Part shown: piece after piece, positions 38,346 to 48,242 of the stretch
Position numbering within the stretch: position 1 is the stretch's first letter
Layout of the letters: every line of letters starts with the position of its first letter
Assembly: GCA_011390345.1 (NCBI GenBank)
Contig: JAABSP010000002.1
Coordinates: 1 to 64,000, forward strand
DNA: 64,000 nucleotides
Direction: 5' to 3'
DNA from: Desulfobacteraceae bacterium
GTDB taxonomy: Bacteria; Desulfobacterota; Desulfobacteria; Desulfobacterales; JAABSP01
Notes under the pieces: model-generated
The model's input: only the letters and a program-made list of their open reading frames with translations
Told to the model about the DNA's origin: nothing
The model's database searches: none
Position numbers and translations under genes: made by a program

Positions 38346-38798
38346 TTACTTATAGATCCCCGCACCCACGAACATGGGGGAGTCTTCCACCATCAGGATA
38401 TAGCTGGTCTTGTCGAAGATGCCGTCCTCGCCCGGCTTGGGCCACTTGTAATCGACCCATCCGGAGCCTTTGTCCTTGGCTACTTCCACGAACTTTTTGA
38501 AGAAAGCATTACCGGCTTTGTCTTTGAAATCATAGAGGTTCTTCCCGATCAGGGCCGGCTTGACGGGATGGGCCATCATCACGCCATCCATATTCATGAC
38601 AAAGACATAGAGATCCCCGTCCACAAACTTTCCATCCTTCTTGTTGATCTCGCACAGCGCAGCCGCAGGATCGGCTTTGATGGCTTCGGCGGCCTTCTTG
38701 CAGACATCCACCACCTTCTGTTTTTCATCGGCCCAGACATTACCAACGAGACAAAGACTGACCAACATTACCGCCAGGATTACCGCAACTCTTTTCAT
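38346..38798 (-). CDS. Secreted single-Cache domain protein (copy B)
   Basis: The 150-residue paralogue of copy A shares the plan of signal peptide (cleavage after VWA), Lys/Ala-rich helix and Cache core (GDLYVFVMNMDGVMMAHPVKP, GWVDYKWPKPGED, SYILMVEDSPMFVGAGIYK). The start at 38798 has AGGAGGAGA; the frame extends further upstream without a ribosome site. Copies A and B probably arose by tandem duplication and later divergence. Both end in the same VGAGIYK. Confidence 0.82.
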   Translation of the reverse strand: MKRVAVILAVMLVSLCLVGNVWADEKQKVVDVCKKAAEAIKADPAAALCEINKKDGKFVDGDLYVFVMNMDGVMMAHPVKPALIGKNLYDFKDKAGNAFFKKFVEVAKDKGSGWVDYKWPKPGEDGIFDKTSYILMVEDSPMFVGAGIYK

Positions 38799-38841
38799 TG
38801 ATCTCCTCCTTACAAAATGGATTGGGATGGAAAACCAGTTA

Positions 38842-38864
38842 CAATACCCTGCTTTCGGGTATTG
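38842..38864 (-). promoter_or_regulatory. Inverted repeat in the leader of Cache gene copy B
   Basis: CAATACCC (38842-38849) and GGGTATTG (38857-38864) form a perfect 8-bp inverted repeat with a 7-nt loop, 44 bp upstream of the copy B start. It could be an mRNA stem or an operator. The rest of the gap to 39075 shows only AT-rich sequence. Confidence 0.4.
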
Positions 38865-39075
38865 CAGCAACGATGGATTCTCCTGCCTCACCTCCTTTCG
38901 CCGCTTTTGGACTGTTCTCTACAAATCATCGGGCATTTTATGAATCAATTTTCCAAATGGTATAGATCCGAAAAATATTTAATCACTTCACAAAATGAAT
39001 CATATTCTTCTTATAACAGTTGTTGGAAATTATCAAGGAAAAAATGAAGGTATTCCAAAAAGCTTGCCCAGCCTT

Positions 39076-39534
39076 TCAGGTTACGTCAGCCAGGGCTTTT
39101 AGAATCATCTTCTCCACATCCGGGCCCGCGTTGATCCATACCAGCTCGATATCCGGATGCGCATTTTTGAAAATCCGAAAGATCTGGTCGGCAAACGCGG
39201 GGCCGATCATCTCCACACCGGAAAAATCGAACAGCACCTCTTTGAAGTTCTCCACCCGCACCAACACCCGCTTGGCCTGGGATCGGGAGATTAGATTCTC
39301 GTCGCCGTAGGCGGCCAGAAATACCGGCACATGAGTTCTGGAAAAGCCGAAATCCTCCCCGGTATAGGCATCAAAGACGGCCTTCATCGACTTCCGGGAA
39401 TCGACAGCCAGCCGCATGACGACTTTGGTTCCCCCAAACCCTTCGCTCTGATCCTCGACAAGCCACTCCTCGCCTTCGACATTCTCATGGATGAATTTCA
39501 GGCCAAAGGAGACGATATAGAAGCCATCGAACAT
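39076..39534 (-). pseudogene. HATPase-DUF4325 protein, N-terminally truncated
   Basis: Residues 1-45 (FDGFYIVSFGLKFIHEN...GGTKVVMRLAV) look like the last third of a GHKL/HATPase domain. Residues 85-152 form a STAS-like DUF4325 domain (RSQAKRVLVRVENF, LFDFSGVEMIGPAFADQIFRIF). In the usual arrangement a full ATPase precedes DUF4325. An in-frame stop eight codons upstream (codons ASRMF follow it) leaves no room for the ATP-binding N, G1 or G2 boxes. It is probably a remnant, although translation from 39534 of a DUF4325-only product is possible. Either way it lacks the kinase-like half. Confidence 0.6.
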
Positions 39535-39671
39535 CCGGGAGGCAAAGAATATTCCTTATACCGAAAATATCATACCATTCGACGGCCTTTCAAGTTTTAC
39601 ATCCGCGGGCTCCTGCTTATAAAAGAGGGCATATTGATTTATCCCCATAAAACCGTTATCTTCTCCCTGCT

Positions 39672-41519
39672 ATGGAACATGAACAGACAACCGAAGAAGC
39701 GCTGAAGGAAAAACTGGCGGCCGCGCCCGATGCCCCCGGGGTCTATCTCATGAAGGATGAGGAGGGCCGGATCATCTATGTGGGCAAGGCCCGAAGCCTC
39801 AGAAAACGGCTGGCCTCCTATTTCAAGCCCAATGGCCACCCGGATATGAAGACCGGGATTCTCATTCGCAGGATCGCGGATTTCGAGACCATCATCACCG
39901 GAACCGAGAACGAGGCCCTGATCCTGGAGTCGAACCTTATCAAGAAGCACCGCCCCCGGTACAATGTCATATTAAAGGATGACAAACGGTATCCCTCCCT
40001 ACGACTCGATCCCAAAGCGCCTTTTCCCACCCTTAAGGTGGTCCGAAAGCCTTCAAAGGACGGCGCGCTCTACTTTGGCCCCTTCTCCTCTCCGGGCGCG
40101 GTCTATGAGACTTTAAAGATGATCAACAAGACCTACCGGCTCCGGAAGTGCAAGTCTCCGCTGCCGCCCAAGCGGGATCGGCCCTGCATCAACTATCAGA
40201 TGGGAACCTGTCTCGGAGCCTGTGTCAGAGATGTGGATGAGGAAGCCTACAAAAAGATGGTCCAGGAGGTGATCCTGCTGCTCAAGGGGCGGGCCCCGGA
40301 GCTGTTGAAAAGGATCGAGGGGCAGATGTACAAGGCTGCAGCGGTTCAGGATTTCGAGAGTGCCGCGGCCCTTCGGGACCGGATTGCAGCCATCAAAAAG
40401 ACCCAGGAGAAGCAGGTCTCGGTGACGGCCGACTTCATGGACCGGGATCTCTTTGCCATCTGCCGGATGTCCGGATACGCGCTGATCACGGTGATGGATG
40501 TCCGATCCGGATCACTTCTCGGCTCCCGCCACTACCGGTTCGAGGAGGTGCTGGAAAATGATGCGGAGATGATCCGGACGTTTCTCCGGCAGTACTACGA
40601 GAAGATCCCCTTTGTGCCCAAAGAGATTCTCGTCTCCCATATGCCCGAGGATGTCGAGCTGCTGGAGGCGGATCTGAGAAATCGGAGAGGCGGGGCGGTC
40701 AACATCAATCATCCGGTGCGGGGGGAGAAGGCAAAGCTGCTGGAAATGGCCCGTCAGAATGGGGCCGGGGAATTGAAAAAGCAGGTGGAGGCCATCTTCT
40801 CCGAGACCGAGATGCTGACCCGGCTCAAGAACCGGCTGCGCCTCTCGGTTCTTCCCCACCGGATCGAATGCTTTGACAACTCCAACATCTCAGGATCTGA
40901 GCCGGTCTCTGCAATGGTGGTCTTCGATCATGGAAAGCCGGACAAATCAGCCTATAGGAAATTCAAGATTCGAAGCGTCTCCCAAGTGTCGGATGACTAC
41001 GCATTCATGGCCGAGGCCCTGAAAAGGCGCTACGGCAAAGGCGAGAAGTCTGATCCCTTTCCGGATCTTCTGATGGTGGATGGGGGCAAGGGGCAGCTCA
41101 ACATCGCGCTTTCCGTGGTCAGGGAGCTGGGGATCGGCGGCGCCTTCGAGATCATCGGGATCGCGAAAAAAGATGAGAAAAAGGGGGAGAGCGCAGACAA
41201 GATCTTCAAACCGGGGCAGTCCAACCCCGTGCCCCTGGGGCGGGAAGGGGATCTGCTCTTCTTTCTCCAGCGGATCAGGGACGAGGCCCACCGGTTTGCC
41301 ATAAGCTTTCATCGGAAGCGGCGCAATACAGCCTCTCTCCGATCGGCCCTGGATGTGATCCCCGGTATCGGAAAAAAACGGAAGGCGGCGCTGCTACGCC
41401 ATTTCAAAACTGTGGACAAGATCCGGGAGGCCACGGCAGAAGAGATCCGCGAGGTTCCGGGAATGACCCGGGCCGCGGCCGATGCAGTGAAGCATCATCT
41501 GGACCTGAGCCCGGAATGA
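39672..41519 (+). CDS. uvrC: UvrABC excision nuclease subunit C
   Basis: The 615-residue UvrC makes both incisions in nucleotide-excision repair. The N-terminal GIY-YIG nuclease spans 10-95 (GVYLMKDEEGRIIYVGKARSL). A UVR motif lies near residue 215 (YKAAAVQDFESAAALRDRI). The RNase-H-like endonuclease domain (IECFDNSNISGSEPV...PDLLMVDGGKGQL) and a helix-hairpin-helix pair at the end (VIPGIGKKRKAALLRHF, VPGMTRAAADAV) complete it. The start lacks a strong ribosome site. Placed two operons from uvrB. Confidence 0.96.
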   Translation: MEHEQTTEEALKEKLAAAPDAPGVYLMKDEEGRIIYVGKARSLRKRLASYFKPNGHPDMKTGILIRRIADFETIITGTENEALILESNLIKKHRPRYNVILKDDKRYPSLRLDPKAPFPTLKVVRKPSKDGALYFGPFSSPGAVYETLKMINKTYRLRKCKSPLPPKRDRPCINYQMGTCLGACVRDVDEEAYKKMVQEVILLLKGRAPELLKRIEGQMYKAAAVQDFESAAALRDRIAAIKKTQEKQVSVTADFMDRDLFAICRMSGYALITVMDVRSGSLLGSRHYRFEEVLENDAEMIRTFLRQYYEKIPFVPKEILVSHMPEDVELLEADLRNRRGGAVNINHPVRGEKAKLLEMARQNGAGELKKQVEAIFSETEMLTRLKNRLRLSVLPHRIECFDNSNISGSEPVSAMVVFDHGKPDKSAYRKFKIRSVSQVSDDYAFMAEALKRRYGKGEKSDPFPDLLMVDGGKGQLNIALSVVRELGIGGAFEIIGIAKKDEKKGESADKIFKPGQSNPVPLGREGDLLFFLQRIRDEAHRFAISFHRKRRNTASLRSALDVIPGIGKKRKAALLRHFKTVDKIREATAEEIREVPGMTRAAADAVKHHLDLSPE

Positions 41520-41538
41520 TCATTGGGAGAAATGATTC

Positions 41539-41566
41539 GGAGGCGGAAAAATGATCTTCCGCCTCC
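41539..41566. terminator. Hairpin between convergent uvrC and mdh
   Basis: GGAGGCGGAA (41539-41548) and TTCCGCCTCC (41557-41566) make a perfect 10-bp stem with an 8-nt loop, 20 bp past uvrC. No good T-run follows on either strand, so it may be a processing or stabilising stem as much as a terminator. Confidence 0.55.
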
Positions 41567-41568
41567 AT

Positions 41569-41610
41569 AAATAATTCATCAAATAATTCATCCGGAAATA
41601 ATTCATCCGG
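41569..41610. repeat. Tandem repeat of AAATAATTCATCCGG
   Basis: Three units of AAATAATTCATC with or without CCGG are at 41569-41580, 41581-41595 and 41596-41610, with a degenerate fourth to 41626. They lie in the convergent gap between uvrC and mdh and encode nothing. Confidence 0.75.
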
Positions 41611-41664
41611 GAAGATTTTCATCCGGTTGTCAAAACCGGTCGCAGAAGCCCGTTGGAGATCGGT

Positions 41665-42863
<1,199 letters not shown>

Positions 42864-42927
42864 ATATTGGCATATCCCAAAGGGTTGCGGGCGCGGGCTG
42901 ATGCTGCCAAAATCTTGTGAGGCGATG

Positions 42928-43917
42928 ATGGATACCAAAAGTAAAGTCAAAAGCAATCTGCAGGAGGCGGAACTCTATAAAACGCAGGGGCTTCTCAACG
43001 AAGCCCTGGAAAAATATCTGCGGGCCGGCAATCTGATCCGGAAGGATGAGCAACTCGCCAGGAACAAAAAGCTGTATAATACGGTTATCCAGAAAATCCG
43101 CGCCTTGAAGGCGGAGATCGAAAGGATCGACAGCTCACCGGATACAAAAGAGGTTTCGGAGTCGGTTCAAAACATCATCAAGGAGAAGTTTGCCTACGGA
43201 GAAGAGGGGGATGCCCGGGCACTGGAGGGAGCCATCGCGCTGGCAAAGTTCGGCCAGTATGAGAGGGCTCTTCGGGAATTCCGGGATCTGATGCAGCAGG
43301 AGAATGTGAAGGTCGATTCGGCCAAGAACATCATCCGGTGCCATGTGACCCTCGATTCCATCGATGATGCGATCCGGCAGTATGAGGAATGGTTCCGAAG
43401 CAATGCCTTTACCCCGGAGCAGATCAACCGGCTGCGGGTCTTTCTGCAGAGTATTCTCGACAAGAAAGGGATCGACAAAACCCTTCCCCACAAAGAGGTG
43501 GAAGCGATGCCGGCCGAGAGCCCGGCCGCCCTTTATGACAACCAGGAGGTGATGGACGGGGAGATCATCGAGCCGGAATATGTCGAAGGGGAGGTGATGG
43601 AGGATGAGATCCAGGATGAGGATATCATCGACATCAGCTCTGTGGAAATCACCCTTGAAGAGGGACCCCAGAAGGGACAGACTGTGGAGTATGATGTCAG
43701 TTTCCAGTCGGGCCGGGTGATCAACCTTCTGGTCTCCAGCTCGGACAAAGAGTTGATCGAAACCCTGAAGACGGGGCTGGAACTGCGGAAGGTCCATTTC
43801 TATTCCCCCATGGCGATGTTCAACGGAGAGGGTGTGGTCTTCTCCAAGTCCAAGATCGAATCGGGACCCAAACAGGGGGACTACAGTCTGGATATCGAGA
43901 TCAAAAGCATTAAATAG
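42928..43917 (+). CDS. TPR-like protein of the second GTPase operon
   Basis: The 329-residue protein has helical repeats of TPR style near residues 5-50 (EAELYKTQGLLNEALEKYLRAGNLI) and 85-160 (AKFGQYERALREFRDLM). A very acidic linker spans about 195-235 (EIIEPEYVEGEVMEDEIQDED). The C-terminal globular domain of about 90 residues is unrecognised. The ATG at 42928 is chosen for its GAGG; an ATG at 42901 lacks a ribosome site. It starts the operon with the GTPase 38 bp downstream, so it is probably an adaptor for it. Confidence 0.75.
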   Translation: MDTKSKVKSNLQEAELYKTQGLLNEALEKYLRAGNLIRKDEQLARNKKLYNTVIQKIRALKAEIERIDSSPDTKEVSESVQNIIKEKFAYGEEGDARALEGAIALAKFGQYERALREFRDLMQQENVKVDSAKNIIRCHVTLDSIDDAIRQYEEWFRSNAFTPEQINRLRVFLQSILDKKGIDKTLPHKEVEAMPAESPAALYDNQEVMDGEIIEPEYVEGEVMEDEIQDEDIIDISSVEITLEEGPQKGQTVEYDVSFQSGRVINLLVSSSDKELIETLKTGLELRKVHFYSPMAMFNGEGVVFSKSKIESGPKQGDYSLDIEIKSIK

Positions 43918-43955
43918 CACAGCATCAAAATGGGGGGAGGGATTCCAGGGATTCG

Positions 43956-44564
43956 ATGGCAAATATCAACCTGAAAAAGCGGGAAGTCGAGTGCAAGATC
44001 GTCTATTACGGACCTGGAAGATGCGGAAAGACGACCAACCTCGAATACATCTTCAAAAACTTCGGAAAGCAGGTGACCGGCGACATGGTATCGACCGATA
44101 CCGAAGGGGATCGGACCCTCTTTTTCGACTTTCTTCCCATGGGGATCGGCAAGATTAAGGGGTATGACATCCGACTTGCCCTCTATACGGTTCCGGGTCA
44201 GGTCAAATACAGCGCAACCCGGAAGATGGTTCTGCGGGAGGTGGACGGACTGGTCTTTGTTGCCGATTCATTGAAAGTGCGCCGGGAAAAGAACATGCTC
44301 TCTCTCAAGGATCTTCACCAGAACCTGAAGGAGTATGGGTTGAGCATCTTCAAAGTGCCGCTAGTGATCCAGTACAACAAAAGGGACCTGGCAGATCAGG
44401 GCATTCCGCTGATGCCCGTCAAACAGATGAATCAGGATCTCAACCGCCAGCTCAAGGTTCCCTCTTTCCCGGCCAGCGCGGTCCGGGGCGACGGGGTCGG
44501 TGATACCCTCAAGGCGTGCATCAAGTTGACGCTGCAGTCTCTGAAGAAGCAGATGGGATGGTAG
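43956..44564 (+). CDS. MglA-like Ras-superfamily GTPase (second copy)
   Basis: This 202-residue GTPase is clearly homologous to the one at 5420. The P-loop GPGRCGKT is at 19-26, the switch region is LYTVPGQVKYSATRK and G4 is NKRD. It shares FDFLP and VPLVIQYNKRDL-like stretches with the other copy but differs over much of the surface, so the two probably serve different partners. No roadblock gene lies next to it; its neighbours are a TPR-like protein and a DUF4388/cNMP protein. The ATG is 38 bp after the preceding gene. Confidence 0.9.
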   Translation: MANINLKKREVECKIVYYGPGRCGKTTNLEYIFKNFGKQVTGDMVSTDTEGDRTLFFDFLPMGIGKIKGYDIRLALYTVPGQVKYSATRKMVLREVDGLVFVADSLKVRREKNMLSLKDLHQNLKEYGLSIFKVPLVIQYNKRDLADQGIPLMPVKQMNQDLNRQLKVPSFPASAVRGDGVGDTLKACIKLTLQSLKKQMGW

Positions 44565-44577
44565 AACGGATCTCTTC

Positions 44578-45819
44578 ATGAGCAGAGTTGTTCTGTCCGG
44601 CAGCATCGAATTCCTGACACTCGGGGATGTGATCCAGGTTATCGGCCCCAACGGCGGCACCGGCATCCTCCATATCAAGAGCAAGTATACACCGGATCTG
44701 GGACAGATCTTCTTTGACAAAGGCAACGTCATTCATGCCGTTGCCGGCGAGAAGAAAGGGCTTCAGGCCGCGTATGCGCTGTTCGGCTGGACCGAAGGGG
44801 ATTTCGAGTTCTCCGAAGAGGAGGTGACGGTCACCCGCACAATCAACGAAAACCGGATGGCCGTCATCCTGGATGGAACCCGGATGCTCGATGACGGCCA
44901 GATCGAGCGGCTCGGCCCCGTCTCTATGGAAAGCGGCATTGCGGGAGTACAGGATGGAGGCCCGGCATCGGGCAGACAGGGCTCATACCCTGTCATCAAA
45001 GGGCCTCTGGTCGATTATATGTATGTGGTGGGGGAAGATGAGTTCTCCGAAGGCCAGGTGATCGTGGAGGAGAACAGACACGGCTCCTGGAACTGGACAA
45101 TTCTGGAGGGGATCGTGGATGTGATCAAGGAGACGAACCGGGGGCCTGTGAAAATCTATAGGCTTGGGGATGGGGCATTTCTCGGCAGTATCGACTCCCT
45201 CTCCTTTCAGGGCCGCTCCCGAAATGCAACGGCCGTCGCTTCCTCATCGGTGCAGTTGGGGGTGCTGGACGGCCAGCGCCTGACCAATGAATACAACACA
45301 TTGAGTTCTCCATTCAAGAAGATGGTCAAAAGTCTGGAGAACCGTCTCCGGGAGGTTTCGGAAAAGGCAGTGGCTATCTATACCAGCGAAGACAATGCCA
45401 ATGAGATTTTAAAAGACGTCAAGCTGGTGATCCGCCAGAGCAGCAGTGAACTCTCCCAGGTCTATACCATCGAGGAGGGAGAGGCATATATCGTCCAGCA
45501 TACGGACTCAGGATACCTCCTGCTGGCACACCTGATGAAGGGGGATTTCATTGGAAAACTCCCCTTTCTCGATATCGGCCATGAGCCCCTTTCCGCTTCG
45601 GTCTTCGCCACCAAAAACTTCAAGGTGGAGAAACCGAATATCCAGGAGCTGAAAGGGGAATATGATAATCTAACACCGATGTTGAAGAGCATGCTGGACA
45701 ACCTGGCAACCAGCATCATGGTCGCCACCCATGTCGCGTTCGACTTCCAGAAAATGGGCGTTACCGAGTCGAAGAAAGCGAAAAAGGCATCCGGAAAAAA
45801 GCGAAAAAAGAAGGGCTGA
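44578..45819 (+). CDS. DUF4388 protein with two cyclic-nucleotide-binding-like domains
   Basis: The 413-residue protein starts with a DUF4388 (PatA N-terminal-like) domain, about 3-100 (LSGSIEFLTLGDVIQVIGPNGGTGILHIKSK). Two cNMP-fold regions follow: about 140-255 (VDYMYVVGEDEFSEGQVIVEENRHGSWNWTI) and 270-385 (VYTIEEGEAYIVQHTDSGYLLLAHLMKGDFIGKLPF). The tail is Lys-rich. The cNMP phosphate-binding Arg/Ala signature is not obvious, so ligand binding is doubtful. Family knowledge places DUF4388 in MglA/roadblock signalling clusters. The gene starts 13 bp after the GTPase. Confidence 0.78.
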   Translation: MSRVVLSGSIEFLTLGDVIQVIGPNGGTGILHIKSKYTPDLGQIFFDKGNVIHAVAGEKKGLQAAYALFGWTEGDFEFSEEEVTVTRTINENRMAVILDGTRMLDDGQIERLGPVSMESGIAGVQDGGPASGRQGSYPVIKGPLVDYMYVVGEDEFSEGQVIVEENRHGSWNWTILEGIVDVIKETNRGPVKIYRLGDGAFLGSIDSLSFQGRSRNATAVASSSVQLGVLDGQRLTNEYNTLSSPFKKMVKSLENRLREVSEKAVAIYTSEDNANEILKDVKLVIRQSSSELSQVYTIEEGEAYIVQHTDSGYLLLAHLMKGDFIGKLPFLDIGHEPLSASVFATKNFKVEKPNIQELKGEYDNLTPMLKSMLDNLATSIMVATHVAFDFQKMGVTESKKAKKASGKKRKKKG

Positions 45820-45873
45820 TATCTTCATCGGCCCAGCTCCCCCATAACGTCAATCCGAAAAGATGGAAATTTT

Positions 45874-46248
45874 ATGGGCATTGAAAATAGAAGACACATT
45901 CGCATCGATGCGCAAAATCTTTCCCACATCGTTGTGGAAGAGAATGGCGCCACCGTCTATGAAGGGATGGGGAAGACCCTCAATGTATCTGAATCGGGCA
46001 TTCTTCTGGAGACCCATTTCAAGATGGAAGAGAAGCATGTGCTTGAGATGACCATCGCATTCGAAGAGGAGATCGTCGAGCTGAAAGGACGAGTGGTCCA
46101 TTGCAAAGCCCCGGTAAACGAGGAAAAGCAACGATATGAGACGGGTATCAACTTCATTGACATGGATGACCCGGCCTTTCGACGCCTCAAACGATTTGTC
46201 GTTTTATTCAAACAACAAAAAGAGAAGGAAACCCAAAAAGAGCAATGA
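45874..46248 (+). CDS. PilZ domain protein
   Basis: This 124-residue single-domain PilZ protein has the c-di-GMP-binding motifs RRHIR at residues 6-10 and NVSESG near residue 37-42 (the D/NxSxxG box). Beta strands ([27 protein letters not shown]) complete the barrel. It would report c-di-GMP levels to the operon. The ATG is 54 bp after the cNMP gene, and the stop overlaps purC by four bases, so translation is coupled to a purine gene without an obvious functional link. Confidence 0.88.
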   Translation: MGIENRRHIRIDAQNLSHIVVEENGATVYEGMGKTLNVSESGILLETHFKMEEKHVLEMTIAFEEEIVELKGRVVHCKAPVNEEKQRYETGINFIDMDDPAFRRLKRFVVLFKQQKEKETQKEQ

Positions 46249-47141
46249 AACCCCCAGTTTACGAAACCGATTTTCCCGATTTAAATCTTGTTAAGCGGGG
46301 AAAGGTCCGGGATCTCTATGATCTCGGAGATGCCTTTCTGATGGTGGCCACGGACCGCCTCTCCGCATTCGATGTCATCCTTCCGGACCCGATTCCTGCC
46401 AAGGGAAAGGTTTTGACCCAGATCTCCCTCTTCTGGTTCGAGGCCATGAAGCCCTTGGTGGACAATCACCTGATCACAGGCGATGTGGATAGATTCCCTT
46501 CGGTATGTCAACCCTATGCCGAAATCCTCCGGGACCGGAGCATGCTGGTGAAGAAAGCGGACCCGCTCCCGATCGAGTGCGTGGTCCGGGGCTACATCTC
46601 CGGATCAGGATGGAAATCCTACTGCAAAGAGGGGTGCGTCTGCGGTATCCGCCTGCGGGACGGGCTGGAGGAGTCCTGCCGTCTGGAGACCCCGATCTTC
46701 ACCCCCTCCACCAAGGCAGATATCGGGGAGCATGACATCAACATAGACTTTAGAGCGGCCGTGGAAATGGTCGGCAGGCCCCTTGCGGAAAAGGCAAGGG
46801 ATCTGAGCATCGCCATCTATGAGAAGGGCGCAATGATGGCTCTGGAACGGGGGATCATCATCGCGGATACCAAGTTCGAGTTCGGCCAGTTCGAAGACGA
46901 GCTGATCCTCATCGATGAGCTGCTCACTCCGGACTCTTCCAGATTCTGGCCACAGGATCTCTACCGGCCCGGAGGAGCCCAGCCCAGTTTCGACAAACAG
47001 TACGTCCGGGACTATCTGACCCAGATCGGCTGGGACAAGAATCCCCCGGCTCCGGCCCTCCCGGAAGCGGTGATCCAGAAGACCCGGGAGAAGTACCTCG
47101 ATGCCCTGACCGCGCTGACCCGCAGGAGCCATGACCTTTAG
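46245..47141 (+). CDS. purC: Phosphoribosylaminoimidazole-succinocarboxamide synthase
   Basis: SAICAR synthase, step eight of purine synthesis, adds aspartate to CAIR using ATP. The 298-residue protein is the larger class, with [29 protein letters not shown], the ATP-binding [31 protein letters not shown] and [15 protein letters not shown]. Its ATG overlaps the PilZ stop, and its 3' end overlaps the ParB-like gene by 11 bases. Confidence 0.95.
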   Translation: MKPPVYETDFPDLNLVKRGKVRDLYDLGDAFLMVATDRLSAFDVILPDPIPAKGKVLTQISLFWFEAMKPLVDNHLITGDVDRFPSVCQPYAEILRDRSMLVKKADPLPIECVVRGYISGSGWKSYCKEGCVCGIRLRDGLEESCRLETPIFTPSTKADIGEHDINIDFRAAVEMVGRPLAEKARDLSIAIYEKGAMMALERGIIIADTKFEFGQFEDELILIDELLTPDSSRFWPQDLYRPGGAQPSFDKQYVRDYLTQIGWDKNPPAPALPEAVIQKTREKYLDALTALTRRSHDL

Positions 47142-48093
47142 TACCGCATCGGTCCCCCTCGACCGGATCGACGGGACCGACCTGTCGTTTCAGATCACCA
47201 CCCCCACCCCGCTCGAGCCTTTGAAAAGGGCCATCGACCGGGTGGGGGTGATCTCCCCTCCCCTGCTTTTCCCAAAAGATCCGAACACCTGCGGAATCGT
47301 CTGCGGCTTCCGCCGGATTGCGGCCTGCCGTGAGCTGGGCCATCTGCAGATTCATGCCCGAATCGCGGCCCATGCCGAAAGATCCGCCCTGGCCGAACTG
47401 GCCATTGCAGACAATGCCATGCAGCGGCCATTGAATCCGGTTGAGATCTCCCGGGCTCTCCATCTTCTTTCGGCTGATCATGAAACCCCAAAGAGCCTTT
47501 GCGAGGCCGGGAGGGCTCTGGGGCTCGATATCGGGATGGGTTTGATCCAAAAGCTTCTCCTGCTGCGCACCCTTCCCCTGTCGATTCAGGAGGGGGTCAT
47601 TGAGGAGTCCCTTCCCCTGCCCATCGCGCTGGAGCTGGGGGAGCTGGGAGAGAAGGCCGGAACCCGGTTTGCGGCCATCTTCTCGGACCTGCGCCCCAGC
47701 CTGAACAAAGAGCGGGAGATTCTGACCCTGATGCGGGAGATCGGAAAGATCGAAGAGAGATCCCTTCCAGAGCTGCTGGATGATTCAAAGATCGATACGA
47801 TCCTCTCAGATGAGTCCGCAGACCGGAATCAGCGGCTGAACCATTTCAGAACCCATCTGCGCAAACGGCGCTATCCCGCAATCACCCGCGCCCAAAAGCA
47901 GTATGCAGAGCACCTCGCCGACCTCAAACCGGGCCCCGGCCTCTCTTTGATCCCTCCCAGGGATTTCGAAGGGACCACGTACACCCTTACCCTCCAATTC
48001 GCCTCTGTGGCGGATCTCCGTTCCCGATGGGAACAATTGTCCCGTCTTTTGGACCATCCGGCCATGACCGCCATATTGCGCCGCAATTCATAA
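47131..48093 (+). CDS. ParB/Spo0J-like nuclease-fold protein
   Basis: The 320-residue protein has an N-terminal ParB/sulfiredoxin-like domain (about 1-105; [50 protein letters not shown]). A helical region (about 110-200) follows in the place of the ParB helix-turn-helix, then an unrecognised C-terminal domain. The box usually reading GERR is GFRR here. It is not next to parA or an origin, so a chromosome-partition role is unlikely; it may be a regulator or a stand-alone ParB-like CTP-binding protein. It overlaps purC by 11 bases. Confidence 0.75.
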   Translation: MTFSTASVPLDRIDGTDLSFQITTPTPLEPLKRAIDRVGVISPPLLFPKDPNTCGIVCGFRRIAACRELGHLQIHARIAAHAERSALAELAIADNAMQRPLNPVEISRALHLLSADHETPKSLCEAGRALGLDIGMGLIQKLLLLRTLPLSIQEGVIEESLPLPIALELGELGEKAGTRFAAIFSDLRPSLNKEREILTLMREIGKIEERSLPELLDDSKIDTILSDESADRNQRLNHFRTHLRKRRYPAITRAQKQYAEHLADLKPGPGLSLIPPRDFEGTTYTLTLQFASVADLRSRWEQLSRLLDHPAMTAILRRNS

Positions 48094-48108
48094 GTCCCCC
48101 TATTAAAA

Positions 48109-48240
48109 CTAAATCCCATTCATTTAGTATTCACTAGCAATAAAAAATTTATTTTTTTCAAAAAAAGTGGATTTTTTTTCTTGACTAACCTGAAAACATA
48201 TTCCATAGTGGGATCAAACAACTAAATGTGATTCATTAAA
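48109..48240. promoter_or_regulatory. Two direct copies of a TetR operator-like site
   Basis: The pattern CTAAATNNNATTCATTWA occurs at 48109-48126 (extended to a G at 48127, where CTAAAT and ATTTAG are perfect inverted arms around seven bases) and at 48222-48239. The copies bracket the candidate promoter of the tetR gene, and the second touches its start codon. Semi-palindromy and place fit autoregulation by the TetR protein; binding is inferred. Confidence 0.55.
48181..48209 (+). promoter_or_regulatory. Candidate promoter of the tetR gene
   Basis: TTGACT (48181-48186) and CATAGT (48204-48209, 4/6) have a 17-bp spacer in an AT-rich stretch. Initiation would be near 48216. No ribosome site precedes the ATG at 48243. 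Confidence 0.45.
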
Positions 48241-48242
48241 TT

